A stretch of DNA of 64,000 bases from Piscicola geometra (lineage: Eukaryota; Annelida; Clitellata; Hirudinida; Piscicolidae), in NCBI GenBank assembly GCA_943735955.1, contig OX030968.1:1258747-1322746 (forward strand). Direction: 5' to 3'. This document shows positions 12,265-24,443 of the stretch, piece by piece. The notes beneath the pieces were generated by a model that was given only the letters and a program-made list of their open reading frames with translations, was not told the DNA's origin and made no database searches. Numbering within the stretch: the first letter of the stretch is position 1; each line of letters begins with the position of its first letter. Position numbers and translations under genes: made by a program.

Positions 12265-13080
12265 GGGGTGGTGGTGATGGTGATGCTGGTGGTGGTGGTG
12301 ATGATTGTGGTGATGATGATTGTGGTGGTGATGATTGATGTGATGATGATGATGGTGATAATGATGCTGGTGGTGATGATGATGATGGTGGTGGTGATGA
12401 TGTTTGTTGTGATAGTGATGGTGGTGATGATGGTGGTGATGAATGAGGTGATGATGATGCTGGTGGTGATAATGATGATAATGGTGATGATGATGATGAT
12501 AACGGAAAAATCAAAGAAACATGAGAATAATGAAGATAATATAATAACAAGAATAATAAACCGGAATATTGCTTTTTAATGAATAATGCAAATAATAATA
12601 ATGATAGAAGAAGGAGGAGGAAGGGAGGAAGGAAGGAAGGGAGGAAGGGAGGAAGGAAGGAAGGAAGGAAAGGAGGTAGGTACGATGGGGGAGGGTGGAA
12701 GGAAGGGAAGAAGGAAGGGAGGAAGGAAGGAAAGAAGGAAGGGAGGTATATACGATGGGGGAGGGAGGGGAGGAGACGAATGCGTAAGCGACTGCCTTGA
12801 GACCATAGCCTGGCTTGAAGGCTGTTGTTTGGGTGGGTGGGTGGGAGGGGGTGGAGGGTGGCTGTATGGGTGGATGGGGATGGGATGGAGGGTGGTTGTT
12901 GAGGTAGAGGGTGGTTGTGGAATATTGTTAGTGGATAGAGGAAAAGTTGGTTTGGGGGGGGGGGGGGTGGAAGGTTGTCAAGTTAGGGGGTGATTAATGG
13001 GTGGGAGATGGGTGGATGTGAATAAAATTTAGGATGAGTTTTAGTAGGATTACTAATACTACTACTATCATCATCTTGCA
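12265..13080. repeat. GAT/GTG, GGAA and GGGTGG low-complexity tracts
   Basis: Consecutive simple-sequence blocks: TGATGGTGG-type (12265-12500), GGAA/GGGA purine tract (12601-12770), GGGTGG-type with a run of G (12826-12985). A short minus-strand island at about 12825-12780 (QAMVSRQSLTHS in one frame) might be an exon of the LIM gene. The long Met/Val/Gly or Pro/Ser frames here are repeat translations. Confidence 0.85.
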
Positions 13081-13097
13081 CACCCCCCTCCCTCCAC

Positions 13098-13980
13098 CCG
13101 ACTGACCAAAGCCCTGAGATGGTAGTCTGTAGGAGGAATGTGACGTGGAAGAGTGGTTGTCTTGGTGGTTGTTGTTGTGGTTGTTGCTGTGGCTGTTGCT
13201 GTGGTTGTTGTCATGGTGACGTGTTGAGGAAGTACTTAGTCGAGAAGCTGAAAGAAAAAACAACAAATCGTTTTTAAAATACTTATTATTATTTTATTTT
13301 GCTAATTATATTATTATTATTAATTCATTATTGCTGATAGATTGATTTTATTTTGCCAATTTAATTATTTTTGTGTTTCCTTACGTTTACGCTTTGAAGA
13401 GATCATGTCTTGAGGATCTTTGCAATTATTGCTATTGTTGTTTCCAATGTTATTATTATTAGTTTGAACATCATTACTATTTCTTGCTTCTCTTTCAAGT
13501 CTTTTAGCTTCAGTACTACTACTATTACCACCACTACCACTACTACTATTACCACCACCACCACTATTACCACCACCACCACCACTACTACCACCAGCAC
13601 CCCCGGCACTATTACTAGTATCTATTTTTGAAGCATAGCCATTTTGATTATTACTTTTAATATCAACTCCCTTTAAATCATTTTCTCTTTTAATAACAAT
13701 ATTTTGATTAATGCAATTAATTGTATTATTATTATTATTTACATTATTATTTTGATTAATGCTATTTTTGTTTTTATTATTATTATTGAATTTATTATTG
13801 TTATTGTTTTTGATGCTGCATTCTTGGCAGACGAGGTTGGTGCCGTCATGCTTCAGAACGTCTCCTTCATTGCATGCCTTCCTGCCATCATCATCATCAC
13901 CATTATCCTCCTCATCATCACAATCATCATCATCATCAGCTCACACACACACACACACAAACACACACACAAAAACACAC

Positions 13981-14052
<72 letters not shown>

Positions 14053-14595
14053 CCACCCCCCCCCCCCACACACACACACAAAAAACACACATACACACAC
14101 CTACAAATGGCACACACGAGGCACCCTCGATGAAACTTGTGTGCCAAACAAGCCACGTAGTCACGCTCAATCACGCCCTTGCACGCGTGACAATGTGGTG
14201 CGAAGGTGGAGGAGAAGTCGCTGGGACAGTACAAGCGGCCCTCCCTCAAGAAGAAACGACTCAGTTCTAATGGCGCCTTGCACGCTGTTTGGTGGTTGTG
14301 GTGGGTGGTTGTGGTTGGTGGTTGTGGTGGGTTTGATGGTGAGAAGAAGGTGGTGATGGTTTGTGGTGATGGTGGCTTCAGCAGCATTGAGATTAATTGA
14401 AATGACATGGTTGTTCCAACTTTCTATTCCTACAAACAAATCAGTCTCATTGTTACCCCACAAAACCCTGCATCAACCCCCCCCCCCCACCATGGCAGAT
14501 GAAGCAGGGGTTGTGGACGTAGTGGTTGGTGGTCAGCTTAACGGTGAAGCCGCGGCACTTGCCTGCACACACCAAGCACACCTTCTTGCACTTGT
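13098..14595 (-). CDS. Two-LIM-domain actin-binding protein, abLIM/UNC-115-like (partial model)
   Basis: Minus-strand exons 14595-14491, 14284-14101, 13881-13385 and 13247-13098 splice in one phase. The product carries two adjacent LIM zinc-binding domains like the first pair of abLIM/UNC-115. LIM1 shows CLVC, HNPC, FIC and a C-terminal CPSD; LIM2 shows CHAC, HRGC, CAIC and CQEC. Family members link membrane or adhesion signals to actin and act in axon guidance. After LIM2 the same exon runs on without a stop into an Asn-rich then Gly/Ser-rich stretch and a basic KRKR, instead of LIM3. The next exon is His/Asn/Ser-rich (SSYRLPSQGFGQ). The start codon exon and the C-terminus were not found, and the LIM1 exon begins two bases into a codon. 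The LIM2-exon acceptor at 14284 was chosen because it restores the full zinc-ligand spacing. Confidence 0.82.
13939..14098. repeat. (CA)n microsatellite in LIM-gene intron
   Basis: CA dinucleotide tract with short AAAC interruptions and a poly-C run (about 14052-14067). It fills most of the 219-bp intron between the LIM1/LIM2 exon (ends 14101) and the LIM2/Asn-rich exon (starts 13881). Confidence 0.95.
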
Positions 14596-15502
14596 CTGTC
14601 AGAGGTTAAGTGCAATTTGAGAAGGGAATTTAGGTATTACTTATGTGAAGTTGTTTATTGGTTTTTAGGTTTATTATTGTAGAAATTATTGCTATATATA
14701 TTATTACTTATGGAATATTTTTATGGGTTTAAGGTGGATTATTAGTATAATTATTATTATATGTTTTCTAATAAAGAAAATGATATAGTGGGTTATTATT
14801 AAAGTGTTTTTGAGACAGACTTTGGTGATTATATGAAGTACATTAAATTATTTACAATAGCTTGATTTCTATTTATTAGAATAGTGGTGTTATTTTTATT
14901 ATTTGAAAAAAGTAAAGATTTCAAATAATTTTTTCAAAACTATAAAAAGTTCAGTTTTTATAACATATTTTGTTCAGAAATGTTACTAAAAATTTATATT
15001 AAAATGAATTTATATCATTCATCATAAAAGCTGGTTTGTGCAAAAGATTTATTTTATTTCCAACGAAAATGTACATTTATCATTTATGAATTTATTTCGT
15101 ATTTACTAAATACTATTTAGGAATGGAAATTAATAGGTTCTATTACATGATTTACTGTTTTTTTGTAAATAATGAAATATGTTTGAATCAACTTACTCAT
15201 CTCATTAATTCATGGAAAAATGTGAAAGAACATATTTTTTATAATTTTGTGGGCAGTTTGTTAGCAAGTTAACTTTTAAAACAACCTCGATACACATCTC
15301 TTTACTAGAGTCTTGGTAACTATTCAACAAATATTAATAAATATATTTTTTACAATTTTTCAAAATGTTAATTAATTTGTACATCAGCATGGGGTTTTGC
15401 AATAAAAATGAAAAAGTTTAACAAAATATTTAAACTCATAAAATGAAACTGAAGTAAATTAATAATTAATAATAGTTGACAGGCGAAGATATTTTTCTTC
15501 CT
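14596..15502. other. AT-rich intergenic DNA
   Basis: Between the first identified LIM exon and the INPP5E stop codon. AT-rich, with no open frame, repeat or splice-bounded island I can support. The missing 5' exon and promoter of the LIM gene would be expected here or inside INPP5E. Confidence 0.6.
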
Positions 15503-16314
15503 TTACATCATTGCACACACCAAACTCTTCTCTAGTTTGTTCTTTGCCAGCAACATGTCAGCTCTTCTTCTCAAACCTGCGATGAGGGGTTTCCAGAATT
15601 ATTTTGTTTCAAAGTTAGTTTAATATTTTATTAAGTAGAAATGATAAATGTTATTATGAATTAAAAGACAAAATCGATGATATTAAAGACCAAAGCACGC
15701 GAATACAAACAATATTAAATAGAAACTAAATCTCCAAAACCAACCTTCTGTCCACACCTCCCTGTCAAACACACCACCCGAGAGAGCCACGCTGTGTGCG
15801 GGTTAAGAGACGAGAGTGCTTTAAGTGAAAAATTCTATTTTCCTCTTTCTCAAGTTAAAGTGGGCTTTAATGATCCGATGTTTGAATTAATTAAGACATA
15901 CTTTAAGTTTTATACTCAAAATAATGCAATTATTAATAGCATATTTAGGGTGTAAATTACTTTCCTAAACAGCCCCTTCCCAAATCGATATCAAACATTT
16001 CCAAATAACTACCCCCTTACCACCCATGTTTCCGAACCCACTTTAACACAACCACCACTTCATTTGAACCCCTTCTCCCAAACCTCCCAGCCCATCCCTA
16101 AAACCCATCCTCCCTCCTCCTTCGAACCTGTCTAATCCGGCCTTCAGACGCACCTCCAGCACGGCGTACACTGGCTTGTGGTCGGATTGCAGAAGTGCTG
16201 GAACGCTGTTGTAGTGCAGGCATTTCATGTCGCCCTTGCGAGAACACCTGTACAAGATCCGATCCTGATGATGATGGTAGTGGTAGTGGTGGTGATGATG
16301 TTGGTGCTGTAAGC

Positions 16315-16350
<36 letters not shown>

Positions 16351-19300
16351 AATAATAAAAATAATAGCAAATAATAATGAAAAGTAGGTAAAGTTGTAAA
16401 TAATGGAAACGACATTGAATACAACAAGACCACTGCTTAGAATGGCCCACATTTTCAATCACTCATATCTATAGACACAGGCTACAAGGCGGCTGGTGGA
16501 GTTCGAAACCGCGACCTTCGAGCACGCCTTTACGACCACAAAACTGGCGCTCAAACACAACTCCCCACCCACTTCCAGCCAGCCACCGTGTAGCTGGGCT
16601 TCCTCAGTTTGGCAGATGTGTCGTAATCGTTGGTGCCAATGTCGAATTTGTATGTGGGCATGAAGCGAATCTTGCCCTCGGAAAAGTCGCTGAAGGCCAA
16701 GTCTGGCGTTTTATGTTGTTTGGGGTGGGTTTGTGTTGTTTGGGGGTGGGTTTGTGTTGTTTGGGGTGGGTTTGTGATGTTTGGGATGGGTTTGTGTTGT
16801 TTGGGGGTGGGATTGTGATGTTTGGGGTGAGATTGTTTTGTTCCTTGCTAAATAATACTCAAACTGTATTTATATAAAAATAAATTTACTTTAAAAACAA
16901 TCTAAATCAAAATGATTGATTTTAATTCGTAAATGGAATAAGTTCCCGATGCACCCACCCTCGGACATCACCCTCTTCAACTCATCCAGTTGCAGCAGCT
17001 TCTCAACCAAGGCTTGTGTTCCCTTCCTCCTTGCCTCTGTGTGCTTTCTTGTATCCCTATCTGTATGCTTCCTTGTATCTCTATCTGTATCTTTATATGT
17101 GCTCTTCTTTGTACTTCTCCCCCTTTTTTCCTCTTCTCCAAACTCCAGCACTCTTCCATACTGCTTCTCAAACTCTTTATCTATTTCCTCGCTCACTCCA
17201 TCCTTCCTCCTCCTCACTATCTCTTCTCTTCCATCTTCATCTTCCACCCCTCCATCATCACTTCTCTCTCCACTTGCCTCAGCATCCTCTCTAGCTCCAT
17301 CTATCGCTCCCATGATTTTATCTCGTTCCGTTTCCATCCTACTGTTCAAGTCACCCATCCAGACGGTGTAGTCTGCCTGGCTTGTGATGTCTGCATGCGG
17401 GGGAAGGAAGGAGAAGGGGGGTGGGGTAAATGGTTTGAAGGTTTGGTTTTAGGATGTGGAGTTGGATGGTGTGGGGGTGTGGTGGTTTTATGGTGTGGTG
17501 GCTTTATGGTGGATGGTTTGATGGTGGATGGCCATCATCAGTTCCACCATCTTCATACTAAAACCTTCACAAGCACCCTCCCCCCTCCACTGCACCTCGG
17601 TCACTGCCCTGGTACTTGGAGAGTTTGAGACTCTTCTGGAACTTCAAGGCAGCGATGATCCTCCGGTAGTCTTCGATCCTGTCCTCGCACCTCCCCTCGT
17701 GCGCTGGTGTGTGTCATCGTCGTCGTGGATCATTATCAACATCATTGTTATCATCATCATCACCGTCCTTATCAGCATCATCATCACCAACATCATCATC
17801 ATCAGCACCCACCCCTCAAGTGGCTGTTGATGAAGAGGAAGGAGGTGCCGAAAAGAGTGAAGGCTAGGGCCACGGCACCCTTGGTCTTGACGTTGGAGAA
17901 GGCTGCCCTGGTGTTGACACTGGATGTTTCAGGAGCTGGTTGGAGGGAGGTGGGTGGTGGATCTTGTGGTGGTGATGGATTGTGGAAACGATGGTGCTGA
18001 TGGTGGTTACAAGGTTCAGATCGAAATAAATAGAATACAAAAAGTCACTTTTCATTTCGATCCCCTGGAATTGATATTTCTGCACTACCACGGCACCTCC
18101 ACGACACCACTACACCACCATTGCACTGAAATTGATTCCCACTACCCCTTCACGCTACCCCTACTCCACCACTGCCCCTTCACGCCACCCCCACTCCACC
18201 ACTGCCCCCTCACGCCACCCCCACTCCACCACTGCCCCCTCACGCCACCCCCACTCTACCACTACCCCCTCACGCCACCCCCACTCCACCACTGCCCCCT
18301 CACGCCACCCCACTCCACCACTACCCCCTCACGCCACCCCCACTCCACCACTGCCCCCTCACGCCACCCCCACTCCACCACTGCCCCTTCATGCCACCTC
18401 CACTTCACCACTGCCCCCTCATGCCACCCCCACTCCACCACTGCACCCTCATGCCACCCCTACTCCACCACTACCCCCTCACTCCACCCCCACTCCACCT
18501 GACAAATACCAGATGAGGTCCCTCCTCACGAACAGCGACAGCAGTAGTGTGCCGTTGTTGCAGCTGTGGTAGAGCACAAAGTGGACGCCAAGCAGCGACT
18601 GCAGTAGCACGTTCCATTCTCTCCTGACAAGGTGGGGGTGGGGGGGTAGTTGAGGAAAGGGAGGAATTTTGGAGGTTTTAAGTTTGAGAATTGAGATTGT
18701 GTGGAAGAAATATAGGTCATTTAGATTTGAAATACAGGTCATTTAAGTGGAAATAAAGGCCGATTTACAATTTTTACAAAATTAAAATAAAAAAATTAAT
18801 TTTTCAAATTTTGAAGTTTTTTGCCTGAACCTTGCCAAAAGCACCAGCACCCACTAACTTCTCGAAGACTGTTTCCTGCGTCGAGAAGGCGTACAGGTCG
18901 AAAAGATTCTCACTCACCTAGCGAGTTTTTTTAAATTATTTTATTTTTCCATCCATCTTTCATTCCGCTCATCACTTTATTTATTCATCACCTATCCACC
19001 CACCCTAACCCCATTCTTTTATTTTCTCTTTTCCACCCCCCCCCATCAGCCAATCAGCCCAACTACCCAAACCATCTCACCTCTGGCAAAACCAATTCTT
19101 CAATTCGGTCACCAGGTGGCGTCTTCATTTCACAGACGTTCCAAGTGCACGCGTACACAGTCATGCGTTTGCGCGGGAAGTACCTGCCCAACTCGAAGTC
19201 TCCTGTGACGTTTGAGTTGGCACAGCCCTGCAGCAAACCCCTTGGTCGGATTGGAGAGGGTGGTGCAGGAGGGTTGGGGAATTTAGAGGCTTTATGGTCG

Positions 19301-20230
19301 GGTAAGGAGTGTAATAATATTAAGAACAACGATAATAACAAGATCAAAAACATTAGAAAAACACTTTTTCAAAAGGTTTTTAGTTTAAAGTTAAATTATC
19401 GCCAACTTTTTTCTGGACTCCTGGATGGAAAGGCTGTGCAGGATCGACGCAGTGACAGCTTTGCTGGCGGTATTTCTGTTCTGCTTCTGCGCCGATGTGA
19501 CCAGGTCTGGTGTTGAGGAATGGAAGTTCACTCTCTTTTTGTTGTTGTTGTTGTAGTGGTGCTCGTTGTTATTGTTGTTGTTGTGTTTGTTGTTGTTGAA
19601 AGAGTGTTTGTCGTTTTTGTTTTTTGCTTCTTCAGCTCTTAAGTTTTCGTTACTTTTATATTGCAGTTTTCTCAAGTAATTATTTTCGTAAAGATCATCA
19701 TCAACATCATCAGCCACATCATCTTCTTCATCTTCATCGTTTCTTCTTTGCGATAGGTTTGACTTTAATTTCATCAAATTGAAGTCGTCATCAATTAAAG
19801 TACCAATAGCTCTATCACCAATGTAGTCATTGTCATCATCACCCTCATCATCATCACCATCATTATCATATTCGCTTTTTTGGCTGAGATTAGATCTGAA
19901 AGATAAGTTTTTAGAATTTCTTTGGGATTTGTATTTGTCTGTTTTGTTTCTAATTTCTTCCTGCCGATGCGCACTGTTAAAATTCCCTTCACTCTCAAAC
20001 TTTTCTAGATTCTTCTTTTTGTTTATGCTATCACGCAAATTCGTTTCAGATCTTATTAAATTAACATCATAATCTCCATAGACGGAGGCTTTCCTGCCTA
20101 TATTCAAGCAGGAGTCGGAGTGTTGTTCGCTTTGTTTCTTCAAGTTGTTTGCTAGCTTCCGAACGACAGACTGTTTTTTCTGACGTTTTTTTCTTTCAAC
20201 TTTGAAGCTTGAGTCACTAAATTCTTCCAT
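15503..20230 (-). CDS. INPP5E: Inositol polyphosphate 5-phosphatase E orthologue
   Basis: Exons: 20230-19407, 19240-19081, 18917-18859, 18623-18499, 17935-17813, 17703-17605, 17390-16959, 16702-16587, 16264-16128, 15791-15745, 15576-15503; 2196 nt, 731 residues, all in phase. The family removes the 5-phosphate of PI(4,5)P2 and PI(3,4,5)P3 in the ciliary membrane. Exon 1 encodes a ~274-residue charged, Asn/Asp-rich, probably disordered N-terminus. The catalytic domain starts with ELGRYFP and CTWNV, then [64 protein letters not shown] and SDHKPVYAV, keeping the expected catalytic residues. The PSYTDR and FGTSFLF forms favour INPP5E over other 5-phosphatases. The last residues are CAMM, a CaaX prenylation box. 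An insertion of ~80-100 charged residues follows GDLNSR. The start is the first ATG after an in-frame stop. Confidence 0.95.
16714..16838. repeat. 22-bp minisatellite in INPP5E intron
   Basis: About six imperfect copies of tttggggtgggtttgtgttg-type units fill half of the intron between the exons ending at 16959 and starting at 16702. Confidence 0.9.
18141..18498. repeat. 30-bp minisatellite in INPP5E intron
   Basis: About twelve copies of a 30-bp C-rich unit (cacgccacccccactccacc followed by actgccccct). It abuts the donor site of the exon that ends at 18499, so on the sense strand this intron starts GTGGAGTGGGGGTGG. The + strand frames across it (Ser/Thr/Pro/His repeats) are repeat translations. 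Confidence 0.95.
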
Positions 20231-20507
20231 CTTATCATTGATCAATTCTATCCCTAATGAATTAGTGGCTTTATTTGTTTGGTTGCCAGTAGTAATTTAA
20301 GGTGTAAAAAAAATTTATTGAAAATTTATTGAATTGTTTTAGATATTTTGTAAATTGCAATTTATCATGAAACCATATATATATTAATATAGGTATATGC
20401 ATGAAACAAACTTACAAAAGTAGGCAATGAATCTACTTTTAAAACTTTATCTAATAGTTTTAAAAGTGCATTCTGCTCTCAAATTTATTTACAAATTTAG
20501 ATCTTAA
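20231..20507. promoter_or_regulatory. 277-bp divergent promoter INPP5E / SUPT3H
   Basis: Only 277 bp separate the two divergent start codons. The interval is AT-rich without long repeats, unlike most of the window, and no TATA box is evident. GTTGCC at 20282-20287 followed by agtagtaat resembles a degenerate RFX X-box with one good half-site, about 50 bp upstream of the INPP5E ATG. Shared regulation is inferred from geometry only. Confidence 0.6.
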
Positions 20508-23500
20508 ATGGAAGAAAAACAGTCAAATAATGATATATTTGTGCAAGAAATTATGCAAATGATGTAAATTTTTTTAAAATAAATCAATTAAAAAATCATT
20601 TATTTGGTTTCACATGTTTGTACAACTGACCACCACTTCCACCATCATCATCATCTCAGGTACAGTTTTGGGGACACAAGCAAGCCATGCAGGGAGACTG
20701 CCGTTTTGATCAGAAAGATCGTCTTGTCACAACTCGTCTGCTTGGTAGGCATGGTTGTGATGCTGATGGATTTAGTAATGATTATAGAATATTAATAAAA
20801 ATTATCCAACATTTTAATATAATGATTATAAAGATATTTTAAAATTTAAGTTCATTGATTAAACTAATTAATTATTCATTTCCATTTTATCCAGATCCAG
20901 AACCTCGATGCAGTGTGCAACCATTGTGGCAGCCCTTCGATCACACTTAAACATGTGCTTTTCGTCTACCGCAAAGACCTTGTACTTCATTTGTATAAAT
21001 ATATGCGTCCAGCAATGCTTATGTGTGTCTTTGTATTTACATGATTTGTAGCTCTAGTATGCATATTTTTAGATTTCAAATTAGTTTATTTCTCATACAC
21101 ATGCATAATTTTAGATTTCAAATTAGTTTATTTTTCATAATTATTCATTTATTTTGAAATACTAATTCCCAAGGCAAAGCTGCTCAGAGTGGTCAACTTT
21201 CTCAAATTCAAAGACCTCAAGTCGTCTGCTATGAAGTCACTGAAGGTGGTACTAATCATTATACTATCATTATCAGCATCATCATTATTTGTTTGTGTTA
21301 TTTATCAGTTTTTATCAAAATACTAATCACCAGCCTGAGTCTCAGAAGGATCAAGAAGATGAAGGAAGTAAGAGAATCATAACTTCATAATTATCATTAT
21401 CACCCTCCTCATCATCATCATCACCCTCATCATCATCATCATCACCACCACCATCATCATCATCACCATCAGCAGACATCTCACAGAGGAAGACAGTAAC
21501 GCATCGACTCAGCTACTGTATAGAATACTTCCGTGAAACCGATCCTACTGGTGATGATGATGATGAGGATGATGATTATGATGATGATGATAAGAATAAA
21601 AGCAGGATTTTTTAAATGAGAAATCCTATTTTTAGAATCTCGAATTCAATCTAGTAGTACCATTGTTCAAAGTAGTAATAGTATTTATATCAGTATACTA
21701 GTAGTAACAGTAGTACACTGTACGACTACCATTAGTAATAGTAATAGTTACACAGTATTATGCATACTGGCAAGTGAACGTGCACACAGGTTACATAGCG
21801 GAGTTGATTGAGAACGAGTCGTATGAAGATGCCCTCAAAAGGAAGAGGGATAAGGTGCTAGTAGTAGTTGTGGTGCTAGTAGTAGTAGTAGTTGTTGTTG
21901 TAGTTATGGTGGTAGTAGTCGTAGTAGTAGTAGTAGTAGTAGTAATAGTAGTAGTATTGCACCATGACAGCGTTTGGAGAAGATAACAAGGGAAATGAGT
22001 ACAATGGAGTATCTGGCGTTCTGTGAGGCTAGGCAGTCATCCTTTGGTGAGGAGATGATGGGTGGATGAGTGGTGGAGGATGGATGGATAAGTGATGGAT
22101 GGTGGATGATGGGCAGATGGATGAGAGGTGGATGAGAGAATGATGGACAGAACAGTGGATGGATGGATGGATGAATGGTGGTGGATAAGAGGCGGATTCT
22201 TGAAGGATGAAGATGAAAATGATATGGATTGAGGTTTCATCCATCCTTCTTCAACTAAACCCTCCCCAACCTCCCAAAACCACCCAATCTCCCTCCTCCC
22301 CCCATCCCCCATCAGCAATGGCAGGCAAGCACTCTAAATTCAGTGCCTGGGTGCACGCCAGCCTGCCTCCCTCCCTCACCACCCCCATCGACCCTCCCCT
22401 CCTTGAGGTGTTGGCATTTCTCGCTTATGAGTTTGTCGGAGAGGTGAGGGGTGTGGTTGGTAGGGTAGGTGGGTGGGTGGGCGGGTGTGGTGAATGGGTG
22501 GGTAGGTGGGTGGAAGGGTGAAATGGGTGTTTATGATTTTAAATATTTTTATCGAAAGACAATTAGAAGATATGTTTAAAATATAATAGAATTAATAATA
22601 ATAATAATAGAATTAATATTAATATAATAGAATGAATAATAATATTATTATAGCATAAAAAGACTAAAAATAGTGCTCGCATTCTAGCTGTTAATCGTTT
22701 GTCACTGCAACAAGGTAGTGGAGTTGTCGCTGTTGGTAAAGGCTGAAGCTGAGTCAGCCCGTGCCCCTGCCCACGAGGTGCTACTAGTACTACTGATTAT
22801 AATAATTATACTAATCATATTTATAATGATACTAATTACAATAATGATACTAATAATTTTAATAATGATACTGATTATAATAATGCTACTAATTATAATA
22901 ATGCTACTAATTATAATAATGATATTAATTATAATAATGATACTAATTAAAATAATGATACTAATTATAATAATGATACTAATTATAATAATGATACCAA
23001 TTATAATAATGACACCAATTATAATAATGATACTAATTATAATAATGATACTAATTATAATAATGATACTAATTATAATAATGATACTAATTATAATAAT
23101 GATACTAATTATAATAATGATACTAATTATAATAATGATACTAATTATAATAATGATACTAATTATAATAATGATACTAATTATAATAATGATACTAATT
23201 ATAATAATGATACTAATTATAATAGTGATACTAATTATAATAATGATACTAATTATAATAATGATACTAATTATAATAAGGATACTAATTATAATAATGA
23301 TACGAATTATAATAATGATACTAATTATAATAATGATACTAATTATAATAATGATACTAATTATAATAATGATACGAATTATAATAATGATACTAATTAT
23401 AATAATGATACTAATGATAATAATGATACGAATTATAATAATGATACTAATTATAATAATGATACTAATTATAATAATGATACTAATTATAATAATGATA

Positions 23501-24010
23501 CTAATTATAATAATGATACTAATGATAATAATGATACTAATAATAATGATACTAGTAATAATAATGATACTAATTTCAATAATGATACTAATAATAATAA
23601 TGATAATAATAAGAAACAAACGTTGAAACAACAATAAGTAATGAGAAGAACAATTACAATAGGGCAATAGCAAAGCGGCGTGAAAACACAAATGTACACA
23701 GACATATATACACATGCACACGCACACACAGACATATATACACATGCACACGCACACACAGACATATATACACATGCACACGCACACACAGACATATATA
23801 CACATGCACACGCACACACAGACATATATACACACGCACACACAGACATATATACACATGCACACACAGACATATATACACATGCACACGCACACACAAA
23901 CTTTCATACAAACACGCACACAGACGGGCACGCACACAAGCATACGGACAGAGGAGGTGATGGAGGCTGCCAGAAGAAAAGCCGTTTCCATGCAGCCCTT
24001 GCCGTCCTGA
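20508..24010 (+). CDS. SUPT3H: Transcription initiation protein SPT3 homologue (SAGA subunit)
   Basis: Exons: 20508-20563, 20660-20744, 20895-20981, 21174-21245, 21334-21367, 21476-21550, 21790-21854, 21971-22046, 22316-22443, 22715-22777, 23954-24010; 798 nt, 265 residues, phase kept throughout. SPT3 helps SAGA deliver TBP to promoters and has two histone folds. Visible: EIMQMMYSFGD and ETAVLIRKIVL opening fold 1, VYRKD then FLKFKDLKS closing it; TGYIAELIE; MEYLAFCEARQSSF; EVLAFLAYEFV and VVELSLLVKAEAE in fold 2; a short tail EVMEAARRKAV. The first exon is supported because its last two bases plus exon 2 rebuild MMYSFGD exactly. The 34-bp exon 5 is the least certain. Fold 2 looks shorter than I recall for vertebrates; residues may be missing at the repeat-filled last intron. 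Confidence 0.92.
22047..22315. repeat. GGATG-rich intron with complementary CCATC/CCTCC end
   Basis: SUPT3H intron 8. It starts as a GGATG/GGTGG repeat next to the donor (22050-22190) and ends as a C-rich CCCTCC/CCATC tract next to the acceptor (22235-22312). The two ends are roughly reverse-complementary. Confidence 0.8.
22793..23610. repeat. 18-bp AT-rich minisatellite in SUPT3H last intron
   Basis: Roughly 45 copies of aattataataatgatact with point variants (tacgaatt, taccaatt, tgctactaatt). 18 is a multiple of 3, so long Ile/Met or Ile/Ser frames appear on both strands; these are not genes. Confidence 0.97.
23698..23897. repeat. 30-bp CA/TA minisatellite
   Basis: About seven copies of gacatatatacacatgcaca followed by cgcacacaca, some shortened. 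Lies just before the last SUPT3H exon. Confidence 0.95.
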
Positions 24011-24443
24011 TGATGATGATGATCAGTGCCCTCCAGTGTTAATGTGAGTATGTTTGTGTGCTTGTATGTGTGTTTGTATTGGAGTGTTTATTTGTGTTTG
24101 TATGTGTGTTTTTTTTAATCAAAACAAATGCACAGGTTTAAAGAGAACTACAGTGGGGACAATTGTGAAATCTAAACATCAATCAAAGCTTTTTAACACG
24201 AACATTTTCAAATGAACTAACCAAAGGACTTGTCTCGTTAATTGGATCGGTTTTAGAAACAGTAAAATAAAAATAATAATTAATAAAATGTATTCAAATC
24301 ATTCTCTCTCATAAACTTCCCTATATTCATTTGTCTCATACCTCATTTAGAACATAAATAAAAGCATTTTACCAATTTAATCACTTTTTCATGTAATAGA
24401 TTGATTTAATGATCCATTGATTGAATGATTGATTAATTGAGTG
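24011..24443. other. Convergent intergenic interval
   Basis: About 430 bp between the SUPT3H stop and the FUZ stop. AT-rich, with a short GTTTGTGTG tract at 24045-24110 and no gene. It should hold both 3' UTRs and polyadenylation signals; aataaa occurs on each strand but I cannot assign one. Confidence 0.6.

Noticed and set aside
18833..18917. Kinase glycine-loop-like GAGAFGKV on the minus strand
   Set aside because: The residues come from reading past the INPP5E exon 3 donor at 18859 into the intron; no other kinase motif is nearby.
22702..23991. Ile/Met/Ser-rich and Cys/Val-rich frames on both strands
   Set aside because: Translations of the 18-bp and 30-bp minisatellites, whose lengths are multiples of three. 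They lie inside the last SUPT3H intron.
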